Shown here piece after piece: positions 55,482 to 63,986 of a stretch of DNA of 64,000 nt. Within the stretch, counting starts at the first letter, position 1, and each line of letters starts with the position of its first letter. A model generated the notes under the pieces. It had not been told where the DNA came from. It saw nothing but the letters and a program-made list of their open reading frames with translations, and ran no database searches. Made by a program: the position numbers and the translations under genes. The stretch comes from Streptomyces populi (lineage in GTDB: Bacteria > Actinomycetota > Actinomycetes > Streptomycetales > Streptomycetaceae), in contig NZ_KZ626855.1 in the NCBI RefSeq assembly GCF_002911015.1, positions 46,017-110,016 on the forward strand, written 5' to 3'.

Positions 55482-56156
55482 GTGAGTTGGCGGGGGCGGA
55501 CACCGGGAAAACACCTGTCAGGACGCGCGCGGCGGCGGTCGGCCGTCCGCCGGTCACGCGCGGAAGGGGCCTGCGGACCCGCACTCGGTGAAGTGCTGCC
55601 CGCCCTCGCGGCGGTCGCCGTCGTCCTCTGCGCGGTCGTCGCCGGCCTCGCCGTCGGTTACCGCGTGGCCGGTATCGGCGTCCCCCTCGGCGCTCTGGCC
55701 GCCCTGGCCCTCACCGGCTCCGTCGCGGTGCGGCGGAGCCGTCCGCCGGCCCGCCGGCGCCTCGGCTTCTACACGCCCGAGGAACTCGCGGAGCTGGACA
55801 CGCAAGGACTGGCCCTGGCCGTCTCCCGGATGCTGCGCCGGGACGGCTGGCGCGTGCTCCCTCCCCGCAGGAGCGAGGCCCGCGTCCGCGTCCGCGCGCG
55901 GGACGGTCACGGGCGGCGGCTGGAGGTCGCCTTCCGGCCCGTGGCCGAGCCGCTGCCCGACGAGGACGTCCCCTCGCGTCCGGGACGTCCGGGCGGACCC
56001 GGCCCGCCGCTCCGTCTCGTGGTGCACCGCGGGGCCTTCACCCGGCGTGACGTGCAGTGGGCGCGGCGCCAGGGCGGTGTCCGCCTGATCGACGGCTCGT
56101 GCCTGCGGCGCTGGGCGCACGGAACACCGCTGAACGAACTGGGCGACTCGCCCTGA
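55482..56156 (+). CDS. Membrane-anchored protein with Mrr-like restriction-endonuclease fold
   Basis: 224 residues from GTG 55482, with GGGGGGAG 9 nt upstream. An Arg-rich N-terminus, then two helices (LPALAAVAVVLCAVVAGLAV; GVPLGALAALALTGSVAV). The soluble C-domain starts LGFYTPEELAELDTQGLALAV, continues RRDGWRVLPPRRSEARVRV and RRLEVAFRP, and ends LRLVVHRGAFTRRDVQWARR followed by GVRLIDGSCLRRW, the terminal strand-helix pattern of Mrr_cat domains. The D-ExK catalytic signature is not intact (LEVAF rather than ExK), so nuclease activity is doubtful. Monocistronic. Confidence 0.65.
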   Translation: MSWRGRTPGKHLSGRARRRSAVRRSRAEGACGPALGEVLPALAAVAVVLCAVVAGLAVGYRVAGIGVPLGALAALALTGSVAVRRSRPPARRRLGFYTPEELAELDTQGLALAVSRMLRRDGWRVLPPRRSEARVRVRARDGHGRRLEVAFRPVAEPLPDEDVPSRPGRPGGPGPPLRLVVHRGAFTRRDVQWARRQGGVRLIDGSCLRRWAHGTPLNELGDSP

Positions 56157-56168
56157 GCCCGCACGGGC

Positions 56169-56223
<55 letters not shown>

Positions 56224-56573
56224 GGGTCCCGTACCGGACACCCCCGCCGGACCTCCTCCCGGACCTCCTTCCCGGACCGCCTCGTCGACCGACGCGCACG
56301 CCCCGGGCGCCCCGCCCCACGGTGGGACCGCCATGGATCCGCGCGCACCGCACGCCCGCCCCACCCACACCTCAGTCCTCACTCCGAGCCCGGGCGCAAC
56401 AGCGGTTTCTCCGACAACAGACGAGGTCAGGGGCGTGGACACGTTCCGACCAGGTAGTTGAAGGAAAGCCCTTCGCACGGACCGACGAGCCGAATAGCGT
56501 GCGAGGACCCGAGCCGTTCCCCCACCGTCCCGCGGTCCGTGCACGCCGGGCCCGCACCCATCAGGAGACCGGC
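56224..56573. other. 350-bp intergenic region before the DUF485-SSS operon
   Basis: No credible gene. It holds the promoter region of the transporter operon, and the first part repeats CCGGACCTCCT-like units (56248-56275). No clear operator seen. Confidence 0.45.
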
Positions 56574-57011
56574 ATGTCGTACGACAGCTCCGACCCACGG
56601 CCCGCGCGACCGCCGCGGGGACACCACAACTCCTTCGCCGACCACGTCCCGGACCCCGCCGCGGCGGAACCCTTACGCGGCGGGGCATCGCCCCGCGCCC
56701 GGACCGGGCACCACCGTGATCTGCGCATCCTGCGCCGCGCCTACCGCCGTCAGCGGCGCGTGACCACCTTCGCGGTGCTCGGCTGCTTCACCCTCTTCCT
56801 CGGCCTGTGCGCCGGCCGTCCCGACCTGATGGACCGTCCCGTCACCGGAGGCCTCTCGGCGGGCCTGGTGATCGCCCTCTCCCAGATCCCCGCCACCTGG
56901 CTCGCCGTACTCGTCTACGAGCGCACCGCCCGCCGCTATGTCGACCCCCTCGCCCGCCGCGTGAACCGCAGTGTCCCCTGGGCCGGCGGCGAGCAGGAGC
57001 GTGAGCGGTGA
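56574..57011 (+). CDS. DUF485-like small membrane partner of a solute symporter
   Basis: 145 residues. A polar N-terminus (RPARPPRGHHNSFADH) is followed by basic LRILRRAYRRQRRVTTFAV and two helices (FAVLGCFTLFLGLCAG; SAGLVIALSQIPATWLAVLVY), ending in a basic cytoplasmic tail. DUF485 proteins pair with SSS-family acetate/monocarboxylate permeases; its stop overlaps the symporter GTG by 4 nt here. AGGAG lies 6 nt before ATG 56574. Confidence 0.82.
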   Translation: MSYDSSDPRPARPPRGHHNSFADHVPDPAAAEPLRGGASPRARTGHHRDLRILRRAYRRQRRVTTFAVLGCFTLFLGLCAGRPDLMDRPVTGGLSAGLVIALSQIPATWLAVLVYERTARRYVDPLARRVNRSVPWAGGEQERER

Positions 57012-58633
57012 ACGGCTTCGCCGGCTCCACCGAGTCCTGGTCCCTCGTCGCCTTCTCCATCGCCGTCACGGTCACCCTGCTGCTGTGCGTGCTGACCGGC
57101 CCCGACAGTGACGATCTCGCCGAGTTCTACACCGGCTACCGCTCGCTCTCCCCGCTGCGCAACGGACTCGCCATCGCCGGCGACTACATCTCCGCCGCGA
57201 CCGTGCTGACCATCGGCGGCGTGATCGCCCTGTGCGGTTTCGACGGTGTCGTCCTGGCTCTCAGCACCCTGCTGTCCCTGCTGGTGCTGATGTTCCTGCT
57301 GGCCGAACCCCTGCGGAACACGGGCGAGTTCACCATGGGCGACGTACTGGCCCGCAGGATGCCCGGACGTGCCGTACGGATCACCGGGTGCGCCGTCACG
57401 ATCACCGCTCTCGTACCGATGATGCTCGTCCAACTCGCCAGTACGGGGCAGCTGCTGGCGTTCATCCTCGGCTTCACGGACGGCTCCATGAAGACGGGCT
57501 GCATCGTGGGGGTCGGCGCCCTGATGATCACGTACGCGGCCATCGGCGGCATGCGGGGCACCGCGTTGATCCAGCTCCTGAAGATGGTCGTGCTCCTCGG
57601 TTCCGGGATCGCCGTCTCGGTGCTGATCCTCAGCCGGTTCCACTGGAACCCCGGTGAGCTGTTCACCACGGCCGCGCGGCGCAGTGGCGCGCCGGACGCG
57701 TTCCTGCACGGCGGGCTCCAGTTCGCCGGTGGCCCGCATCCCCGGCTCGACATGATCAGTACACAGTTCGCCATCGTGTTCGGCGGTGCCTGTCTGCCGC
57801 ATGTGACGATGCGGATGTTCACCGCGAACAGCGCGCGCCAGGTGCGGCGTTCGATGTCCTGGGCGGTGTCCTCGGTGGCGTTGTTCATGCTCGTGGCGGG
57901 CGTCGTCGCCGTCGGCGCCACGGCGATGCTCGGCCGGGCGGGCGTCACCGCCGCCGATCCGCGCGGGCACACCGCCTACCTCCTGGGCTCACGGGCCGCG
58001 TTCGGTCCGGTGGTGTCCCGGGCGGAGACCCTCGTGTTCACCACGGTCACCACGGCGATCTTCCTCACCCTGCTCGCCTCGGTCGCCGGGATGACCCTCG
58101 CCTGCGCCAACTCGCTGGCCCACGACGTCTTCGCGGACCGCGGCACCGCCATGTCGTCCCAGCGCGAGACGGCCTTCGCCCGCGGCTCGGCCCTGGTCGT
58201 CGGCGCGCCCGTGATCGCCCTCGCGGTCCTCGTCCAGGACCGGAGCCTCCAGCCGCTGGCCACCCTGTCCTTCTGCGTGGGCGCCTCGGCGATCGCCCCG
58301 GCCCTGGTCTACAGCCTCTTCTGGCGCCGCTACACCCGGGCCGGTCTGCTGAGCACGCTCATCGGCGGCACCCTCGCCGTCCTGGTCCTGATGCCCGGCA
58401 CCCGACTGGTGTCCGGCTCCCCGACGTCCGCCTTCCCCGCCGCCGACTTCAACTGGTTCCCGTTCACCACCACGGGACTGGTGTCCATCCCGCTGGGCTT
58501 CGTCCTCGGCTGGCTCGGCAGCATGCTGTCCGGCCGCCGCGCGGCGGAACGGGAGCGCGGGGCGTACGAGAGCGTCGAGAGCCTGATCCTCGCGGGGCCG
58601 CGGCAGAGGGGGCGGGGCGGCGGGGAGCGGTGA
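57008..58633 (+). CDS. Sodium:solute symporter (SSS family, ActP/MctC-like)
   Basis: 541 residues, about 13 helices. EFYTGYRSLSPLRNGLAIAG and DYISAATVLTIGG are typical of ActP/MctC-type monocarboxylate permeases, as is the preceding DUF485 gene. It uses Na+ or H+ to import small carboxylates such as acetate, pyruvate or propionate; the exact substrate is not determined. GTG start overlapping the previous stop. A hairpin follows the stop codon. Confidence 0.9.
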   Translation: MNGFAGSTESWSLVAFSIAVTVTLLLCVLTGPDSDDLAEFYTGYRSLSPLRNGLAIAGDYISAATVLTIGGVIALCGFDGVVLALSTLLSLLVLMFLLAEPLRNTGEFTMGDVLARRMPGRAVRITGCAVTITALVPMMLVQLASTGQLLAFILGFTDGSMKTGCIVGVGALMITYAAIGGMRGTALIQLLKMVVLLGSGIAVSVLILSRFHWNPGELFTTAARRSGAPDAFLHGGLQFAGGPHPRLDMISTQFAIVFGGACLPHVTMRMFTANSARQVRRSMSWAVSSVALFMLVAGVVAVGATAMLGRAGVTAADPRGHTAYLLGSRAAFGPVVSRAETLVFTTVTTAIFLTLLASVAGMTLACANSLAHDVFADRGTAMSSQRETAFARGSALVVGAPVIALAVLVQDRSLQPLATLSFCVGASAIAPALVYSLFWRRYTRAGLLSTLIGGTLAVLVLMPGTRLVSGSPTSAFPAADFNWFPFTTTGLVSIPLGFVLGWLGSMLSGRRAAERERGAYESVESLILAGPRQRGRGGGER

Positions 58634-58653
58634 CGGCGGCGGGGTCGCCGCCG
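58634..58653. terminator. Hairpin between symporter and acyl-CoA synthetase genes
   Basis: Perfect 8-bp stem CGGCGGCG / CGCCGCCG (58634-58641, 58646-58653) with loop GGGT, in the convergent gap. Confidence 0.65.
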
Positions 58654-58682
58654 CCGTCCCGGAGGCCCGCCCCCTCAGCGGT

Positions 58683-60176
58683 TCACGCGCCGTCGACCAC
58701 GATCTCGCGCTTGAGGATCTTGCCCGTGGGTCCCTTGGGCAGCTCGGCCGCGATCTCGACGACACGGGGGTACTTGTACGCCGCGACCCGCTCCTTGGCG
58801 TGGGCGCGGATCTCCTCGGCCGTGGCCTCGGCGCCGGGCCTGAGCGTGACCACGGCCGCGACCTCCTCACCGTGCAGGGGGTGCGGCACCCCCACGACGG
58901 CGGCCTCGGCCACGGCGGGGTGCTCGTACAGCACCTCCTCGATCTCGCGCGGGTAGACGTTGTAGCCGCCGCGGATGATCATGTCCTTCTTGCGGTCGAC
59001 GATGAAGTAGAAACCGTCCTCGTCGACGCGGGCCAGGTCTCCGCTGTGGAACCATCCGTCGCGGATCGCCTCCGCGGTGGCGTCGGGGCGGTTCCAGTAC
59101 CCGGTCATGATGTTCTCGCCGCGGATGGCGATCTCGCCGACCTCTCCGGGCGCGACCGCGCCGCCGTCCTCGGCGACGAGCCGCATCTCGACCCCGCGGA
59201 TGGGCACGCCGATCGAGCCGGCCTTGCGCGGACGGTCCGGGTGGTTGAACGCGGCGACCGGTGACGTCTCGGACAGCCCGTAACCCTCCAGCACGGCGGC
59301 GCCGAAGCGCCGCTCGAACCCGTGCAGGACCTCGACCGGGAGCGCGGCCCCGCCCGAGACGGCCAGGCGCAGCCGGCCGGCGTCGAAGCCCTCGGGAAGG
59401 TCGGCGTGCAGCAGCGCCGCGTACATGGTCGGGACGCCGAGGAAGACGGTGACCTCGTCCCGGGCGACGACCTCCAGGGCGGCGCGCGGGTCGAACCGGG
59501 GCAGCAGGGTCAGCGTGGCGCCGGCGGCGACGGCCACGTTGAGCGCGCAGGTCTGGCCGAAGGCGTGGAAGAGGGGCAGGCCGCCGAAGAGGACGTCCTC
59601 CGGCCCGACCTGGAGGAGGGTCTCGGCCGTGGTGAGGGTGTTGAGGGCCAGGTTCCGGTGGGACAGTTCGGCGCCCTTGGGCGTTCCGGTGGTGCCGGAG
59701 GTGTAGAGGATCAGGGCGGCGTCGTCCTCGGCCCGGTCCGGGGTGTCGCGCAGGGGTTCGTGGCCGCGCAGCAGGGCGTCGAAGGTCTCGGGGTCGGTCA
59801 CCAGGCAGTCGGTGCCCGTCTCGGCGGCGGCCTTCGTCACCTCGTCGGCGAACAGCGGGAAGACCAGTGCGGCGCGCGCTCCGCAGTCGCGCAGGGTGAA
59901 GGCGACCTCACGGGCCTTGAGCAGCGGGTTCATCGGGACGACGACACCGCCGGCCCGCAGGATGCCGTAGTAGAGGACCGGGAACAGCGGGACGTTGGGC
60001 ATGGTCAGCGCGACGCGGTCGCCCGGCGCGACGCCGCGGTCCCGCAGCAGCGCGGCCACCCGTGCGCTGGCGTCGTCGAGTTCGGCGTAGGTGAGCGTGC
60101 TGTCGTCGTGGCGGACGGCGACGCGCTCGCCGTGGGCCGAGGCGGTGGCGGCCAGAAGGGTGACGAGGTCGGTCAT
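58683..60176 (-). CDS. Fatty-acyl/aryl-CoA synthetase (AMP-forming)
   Basis: 497 residues, ANL superfamily. P-loop ILYTSGTTGTPKGAELSH, A5 motif LEGYGLSETSP, A7-A8 FHSGDLARVDEDGFYFIVDR followed by DMIIRGGYNVYPREIEE, and the catalytic Lys in GPTGKILKREI near the C-terminus are intact. Activates a carboxylate to its CoA thioester. Its ATG overlaps the stop of the TauD-like gene (4 nt), so both belong to one operon that probably oxidises and then activates a carboxylate. Confidence 0.93.
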   Translation of the reverse strand: MTDLVTLLAATASAHGERVAVRHDDSTLTYAELDDASARVAALLRDRGVAPGDRVALTMPNVPLFPVLYYGILRAGGVVVPMNPLLKAREVAFTLRDCGARAALVFPLFADEVTKAAAETGTDCLVTDPETFDALLRGHEPLRDTPDRAEDDAALILYTSGTTGTPKGAELSHRNLALNTLTTAETLLQVGPEDVLFGGLPLFHAFGQTCALNVAVAAGATLTLLPRFDPRAALEVVARDEVTVFLGVPTMYAALLHADLPEGFDAGRLRLAVSGGAALPVEVLHGFERRFGAAVLEGYGLSETSPVAAFNHPDRPRKAGSIGVPIRGVEMRLVAEDGGAVAPGEVGEIAIRGENIMTGYWNRPDATAEAIRDGWFHSGDLARVDEDGFYFIVDRKKDMIIRGGYNVYPREIEEVLYEHPAVAEAAVVGVPHPLHGEEVAAVVTLRPGAEATAEEIRAHAKERVAAYKYPRVVEIAAELPKGPTGKILKREIVVDGA

Positions 60177-61291
60177 GCCGGGTATCTCCTTGAGTTCGTC
60201 GCGCGGGGCGCGGCGGTGGCGCGCGGTCGGATCACATCGCGAAGCGTGACCCAGGGGGGTGCGTCCTGGCTACCGGTCCCCCGGGGTGAGGCCAGCCACA
60301 GACGCAGCAGGTGGCGCCCGGGTTCCGGCGGACGGTGGTCCTCGAACGCCGAGCGGGCGTGCATCACCCGGTGGGTGTTGATCAGCAGCAGGTCCCCGAT
60401 CCGGAGGTCGAGGTCGAGCCGGTACTCCGGGGAGGCGGCCACGGAGTCGATGAGGTCGAAGAGTTCCCGGTCCGCCGCTTCGAGGCGGGGCACCTCGGGG
60501 AAGCGCTGGGCGGATTCGAGATAGCACCGGTTGTACCGCATGCTCGGCGCGCCGGCGAGACCGTCGGGGCGGGAGACCAGCGGGGCGCTCGTGCAGGGCG
60601 GCTCGCCGGGGGCGTGTTCGCCGCGGCGGTCGAAGTGGTACGTGCGGTACAGGCGCCCCGCGAGATCGGGGCGCAGGTCGAGGACCGCGTTGTGGACCGC
60701 GGCCGAGCTGACCAGGGAGAGGTGTCCGCCGGTGCGGGGCTCGCGCAGCGGCAGCACGGCGAGGAGATCGGTGGGGTCGGTGTGGAAGGGCAGCGCGTCC
60801 CGGGTCTGGTAGCCGCGCGCGGCGGGGTCGTCCAGGCCCCGGCCGGTGTCCCGGACATGGCCGAGGACGAGTCCGTCGGCGTTCTGCGGCACCGGGTGCC
60901 CCAGGTGCCGGCCGATCCCCCAGAAGACGGTGCTCGCGGCCGTCTCGCCGAGCCGCTCGACCGGGATGCCCCGGACGATCGCGAACCCCCGTCCGTGCTC
61001 GAGGACACCGGAGAGGCGCGCCAGGTCGGCGGCGAGACCGGGGAGCGGGAAGTCGGCGGCTGCCAGCCTCAGCAGGGTGAGGTCGCGCCTGCGTGCCTCG
61101 CGCAGGGCGGAGTCGATCTCGGCGAGCCGGTCCTCCGACAGGCGCAGCAGCCACTCCTCCGGGCGCGTGAGCTCGCGCCCCTTCCACACCGAGGGGCCCG
61201 AGCAGGGCGTGGGCGGGGACGATGTCCGGTCCGTGTCCGAGCGGGGCGCGGGCGTCCGCGGCGCCCGGTCCGCGTCCGTCGTTCCTGTCAT
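60173..61291 (-). CDS. TauD/TfdA-family Fe(II)/2-oxoglutarate dioxygenase
   Basis: 372 residues from ATG 61291 (GGAGG 6 nt upstream; an in-frame TTG at 61303 is rejected). Facial triad: His170 and Asp172 in LPFHTDPTD with His311 in THRVMHARSAFED; the 2-oxoglutarate Arg is in GRHLLRLWL. Residues 34-110 form an N-terminal segment as in gamma-butyrobetaine/taurine-type dioxygenases. Substrate unknown. It overlaps the acyl-CoA synthetase gene and faces the AraC regulator; the operators in the gap suggest shared control. Confidence 0.88.
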   Translation of the reverse strand: MTGTTDADRAPRTPAPRSDTDRTSSPPTPCSGPSVWKGRELTRPEEWLLRLSEDRLAEIDSALREARRRDLTLLRLAAADFPLPGLAADLARLSGVLEHGRGFAIVRGIPVERLGETAASTVFWGIGRHLGHPVPQNADGLVLGHVRDTGRGLDDPAARGYQTRDALPFHTDPTDLLAVLPLREPRTGGHLSLVSSAAVHNAVLDLRPDLAGRLYRTYHFDRRGEHAPGEPPCTSAPLVSRPDGLAGAPSMRYNRCYLESAQRFPEVPRLEAADRELFDLIDSVAASPEYRLDLDLRIGDLLLINTHRVMHARSAFEDHRPPEPGRHLLRLWLASPRGTGSQDAPPWVTLRDVIRPRATAAPRATNSRRYPA

Positions 61292-61394
61292 GTTCGCCTC
61301 CAATCCGTCGCGCGTTCACCTGCCGGGGAGCGGTCACCCCGATCGGGCCCGGCCGGTGAACGGCGTCATGCTAGGTTCCTCGACCACCGCCGCG

Positions 61395-61433
61395 CTTGTC
61401 ATGGCGGGACAGGAGACTTGGCTTTTCGGGACA
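61395..61433 (-). promoter_or_regulatory. AraC operator pair in the TauD / AraC divergent region
   Basis: Two minus-strand half-sites at 61395-61411 (TGTCCCGCCATGACAAG) and 61417-61433 (TGTCCCGAAAAGCCAAG), 22 bp apart and ending 16 bp before the AraC start codon. They fit TGTCCCSNNANGMCAAR, the pattern also found before the BKACE gene, and suggest autoregulation and/or control of the divergent operon. Confidence 0.75.
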
Positions 61434-61449
61434 TCCCTGGAGCGTGCCC

Positions 61450-62451
61450 ATGAGACCTCTGGTCCGCACCGCCGCCCTGAGCGGCTACGTCGAGCTGTGC
61501 CGCTCCCTCGGGGTCGACCCTCAGGAACTGCTGAAGCGGGTGGGCCTCGACACCGCCGCCCTCACCGTCCAGGACCGGTGGATCTCGGGCACGGCGGCCG
61601 TGCAGGTGCTGGAACTGTCGGCGGCCGAGTCCGGTCACGAGGACTTCGGGGTGCTGCTGGCGGAGTTCCGCCGCTTCTCCACGCTCGGCCCCATCAGCCT
61701 GGTCGTCCGCGAGGAACCGGACGTGCGCAGCGCGCTGGAGATGCTGATCCGTCATCAGTACATGTACAACGAGGTACTGCACACCCGGCTGTCCGAGGGG
61801 GACGGCCTGGCGACGCTGAAGGTGGACCTGCGGCTCGGCGAGGCGATGGAGTCCCGGCAGGCCACGGAACTGGCCGTCGCCGCGTACCACCGCATCCTGA
61901 GCGATTTCCTGCACGCCCGCTGGCAGCCGCTGTCCGTCTGGTTCCGGCACTCCGCGCCGGCGGACACCTCGGCGCACCAGGACGCGTTCGGGCCGATCGT
62001 GGAGTTCGACCGCGAGATCGACGGGATCGTCTTCTACGCCGACGACCTCGACGCGCCCAACGCCATGGCGGACCCGCTGATGCGCGAGTACGCCCGCCAG
62101 TACTTCGACGCGATCGCCGTCCCGAAGGACACCACCGCCGCGGACCGGGTGCGCGAACTGATCGAGGTCCTGCTGCCGACGGGGCGCTGTTCGATCGAGC
62201 AGGTCGCGCGCAGCCTGGGCGTCGACCGGCGTACCGTCCACCGCCATCTGGCCGCGTCGGGCGAGACGTTCTCCTCGCTCCTCAACGTCACCCGCCGCCA
62301 CCTCGCGGAGCAGTTCGTCGCGAATCCCCGGCGTCCGCTGACGGAGATCTCCGACCTCCTGGGGTTCTCGTCGCTGAGCGGGTTCTCGCGGTGGTTCCGC
62401 GAGCAGTTCGGATGCAGCCCGCGAGCGTGGCGCGGAAGCAGGGCTTCCTAG
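61450..62451 (+). CDS. AraC-family regulator (arabinose-binding-like N-domain)
   Basis: 333 residues from ATG 61450. N-terminal effector domain (PF12625 type): LSGYVELCRSLGVDPQELLK, FRRFSTLGPISLVVREEP, HTRLSEGDGLATLKVDL. C-terminal double HTH: CSIEQVARSLGVDRRTVHRH followed by VTRRHLAEQFVANPRRPLTE and SDLLGFSSLSGFSRWFREQF. The direct-repeat operators just upstream and at 62535-62573 are its likely targets, which also argues against the longer start at 61396 because that would place the operator inside the gene. Confidence 0.92.
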   Translation: MRPLVRTAALSGYVELCRSLGVDPQELLKRVGLDTAALTVQDRWISGTAAVQVLELSAAESGHEDFGVLLAEFRRFSTLGPISLVVREEPDVRSALEMLIRHQYMYNEVLHTRLSEGDGLATLKVDLRLGEAMESRQATELAVAAYHRILSDFLHARWQPLSVWFRHSAPADTSAHQDAFGPIVEFDREIDGIVFYADDLDAPNAMADPLMREYARQYFDAIAVPKDTTAADRVRELIEVLLPTGRCSIEQVARSLGVDRRTVHRHLAASGETFSSLLNVTRRHLAEQFVANPRRPLTEISDLLGFSSLSGFSRWFREQFGCSPRAWRGSRAS

Positions 62452-62534
62452 CAACTCCCCTTGTGCGACTGGAGGGACGGGCGGGGTCCGTTCCCCTGCC
62501 CCCCGGCGCCCCCGTCGGCGTCCCGCAGCGCCGA

Positions 62535-62573
62535 TGTCCCCAAATGACAAATCATCTGTCCCCTGACGACAAA
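62535..62573 (+). promoter_or_regulatory. AraC operator pair upstream of the BKACE gene
   Basis: TGTCCCCAAATGACAAA (62535-62551) and TGTCCCCTGACGACAAA (62557-62573): 17-bp half-sites matching at 13 positions, 22 bp apart, same orientation, about 235 bp before the start codon. Such two-turn spacing is the rule for AraC-family activators. Confidence 0.8.
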
Positions 62574-62806
62574 CACGTCCCTGGACTCGGCCCTACCTTT
62601 GCACCACCGCACAGAAGACGCGGTCGGCCGTCGGAGGGAGCCGAACCACTCCCCCCTGGCTCCCTCCGGACCGGCCGATCGCAGCGGGCCGGCCCGCGCC
62701 CGCTGTCACCGGTGCCCCGCATCGATCCCGCCGGACCTCCGAGGCCCGCGCCGCACGCGACGACGCCCCCGGCAAGTGATCAAAGATCCGACGAAGGAGA
62801 CGGACC

Positions 62807-63859
62807 GTGCACTTCCACGACGACTCGCTCTTCCCCGAGAACCAGGAAAAACTCGTCATCCAGGCCGCCCCCTACGGCCCCGAATGGCTTCCCGGCGACG
62901 CCGACGACCTTCCCCTGACGATGGACGAGCACGTGCAGGCGGCCGTCGACTGCTACAACGCCGGTGCCACCGTTCTCCACATCCACGTGCGTGAGCTCGA
63001 CGGCAAGGGCTCCAAGCGCCTTTCCATGTTCAACGAATTGATAGGCCGACTGCGCGAGGCCGTGCCGGACATGGTCCTGCAGATCGGCGGATCGATCTCC
63101 TTCGCCCCGGAGGGCGAGGGCTCCGAGGCCAAGTGGCTCGACTTCGACAGCCGTCACATGCTCGCCGACCTGGACCCGAAGCCGGACCAGGTCACCATCG
63201 CGATCAACACCAGCCAGATGAACATCGTCGAGATCATGACCGACGACGATCTGGAGGGCACCTCGATCGCCAAGCCCGACTACTACAAGGCGTACCGGGA
63301 CATGTACCTGGAGGCCGGTCCCGACTTCTACCTGGAGCACCTCAAGCGCCTCGGCGAGAGCGGTATCCAGCCGCACTTCCAGCTCGCCACCCTGGCCCAG
63401 CTCGAGACCGTGGAGCGGCTCATCCGGTCCGGCGTCTACACCGGCCCGCTGGTCCTCAACTACGTGGCGATCGGCGGCGGTTTCGCGGGCCGCCACCCCG
63501 CCGACCTGATCGAGTTCGTCCGTCGCGTGCCCGACGGCGCCGTCCTCACCATCGAGAGCTCCATGCGCGCCGTGGCGCCCATGAACGCGATCGGCATCGC
63601 GCTCGGTGTGCACGTCCGGGTGGGCAACGAGGACAACCTGTGGCGGCGCAAGGGCGAGCGCATGTCCAGCGTCGAGCAGGTCGAGCAGATGGTGCAGATC
63701 TCCCAGGCGCTCGGCCGCGACATCGCCACCGGCGCGGAGGCCCGGAAGATCTACAAGATCGGCGAGACCTACTCGAGCACCGACGAGACGCTGGCCCAGC
63801 TCGGCATGGTGCCCAACCGCCGTCCCGGACAGCGCGGTTTCATGCTCCGCGACGCCTGA
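62807..63859 (+). CDS. Beta-keto acid cleavage enzyme (BKACE, DUF849 family)
   Basis: 350 residues, TIM barrel. The Zn-ligand motif is VLHIHVRELDGKGSKRL (about residue 57-73), and HVRVGNEDNLWRRKGERMSS supplies the later His/Glu-containing loop. BKACEs react a beta-keto acid with acetyl-CoA, giving acetoacetyl-CoA plus a shortened CoA/amine product; members act on 3-keto-5-aminohexanoate or dehydrocarnitine. It is longer than the usual 275-310. GTG start with GAAGGAGA 6 nt upstream. Preceded by an AraC operator pair; the carnitine-like assignment is inferred from neighbours. Confidence 0.9.
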   Translation: MHFHDDSLFPENQEKLVIQAAPYGPEWLPGDADDLPLTMDEHVQAAVDCYNAGATVLHIHVRELDGKGSKRLSMFNELIGRLREAVPDMVLQIGGSISFAPEGEGSEAKWLDFDSRHMLADLDPKPDQVTIAINTSQMNIVEIMTDDDLEGTSIAKPDYYKAYRDMYLEAGPDFYLEHLKRLGESGIQPHFQLATLAQLETVERLIRSGVYTGPLVLNYVAIGGGFAGRHPADLIEFVRRVPDGAVLTIESSMRAVAPMNAIGIALGVHVRVGNEDNLWRRKGERMSSVEQVEQMVQISQALGRDIATGAEARKIYKIGETYSSTDETLAQLGMVPNRRPGQRGFMLRDA

Positions 63860-63923
63860 TCCCGCGGTCCACCGGTCCACCACCGCGCCGGGCCGCCCGG
63901 CACGGCACGGACCCGCGGCAGGA

Positions 63924-63986
63924 CCGCGCGGCAGGCCGCCGGCCCGCGGTCCGGGCCGCCCGGCCGCCGCGCGGCCTGCCGCGCGG
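63924..63986 (+). terminator. Long hairpin downstream of the BKACE gene
   Basis: Perfect 15-bp arms CCGCGCGGCAGGCCG (63924-63938) and CGGCCTGCCGCGCGG (63972-63986) enclose a GC-rich 33-nt loop; probable terminator, 64 bp after the stop. Confidence 0.65.

Noticed and set aside
54646..55584. Minus-strand frame opposite the cyclophilin
   Set aside because: Shadow frame; the plus strand carries the conserved catalytic Arg and Trp of cyclophilins.
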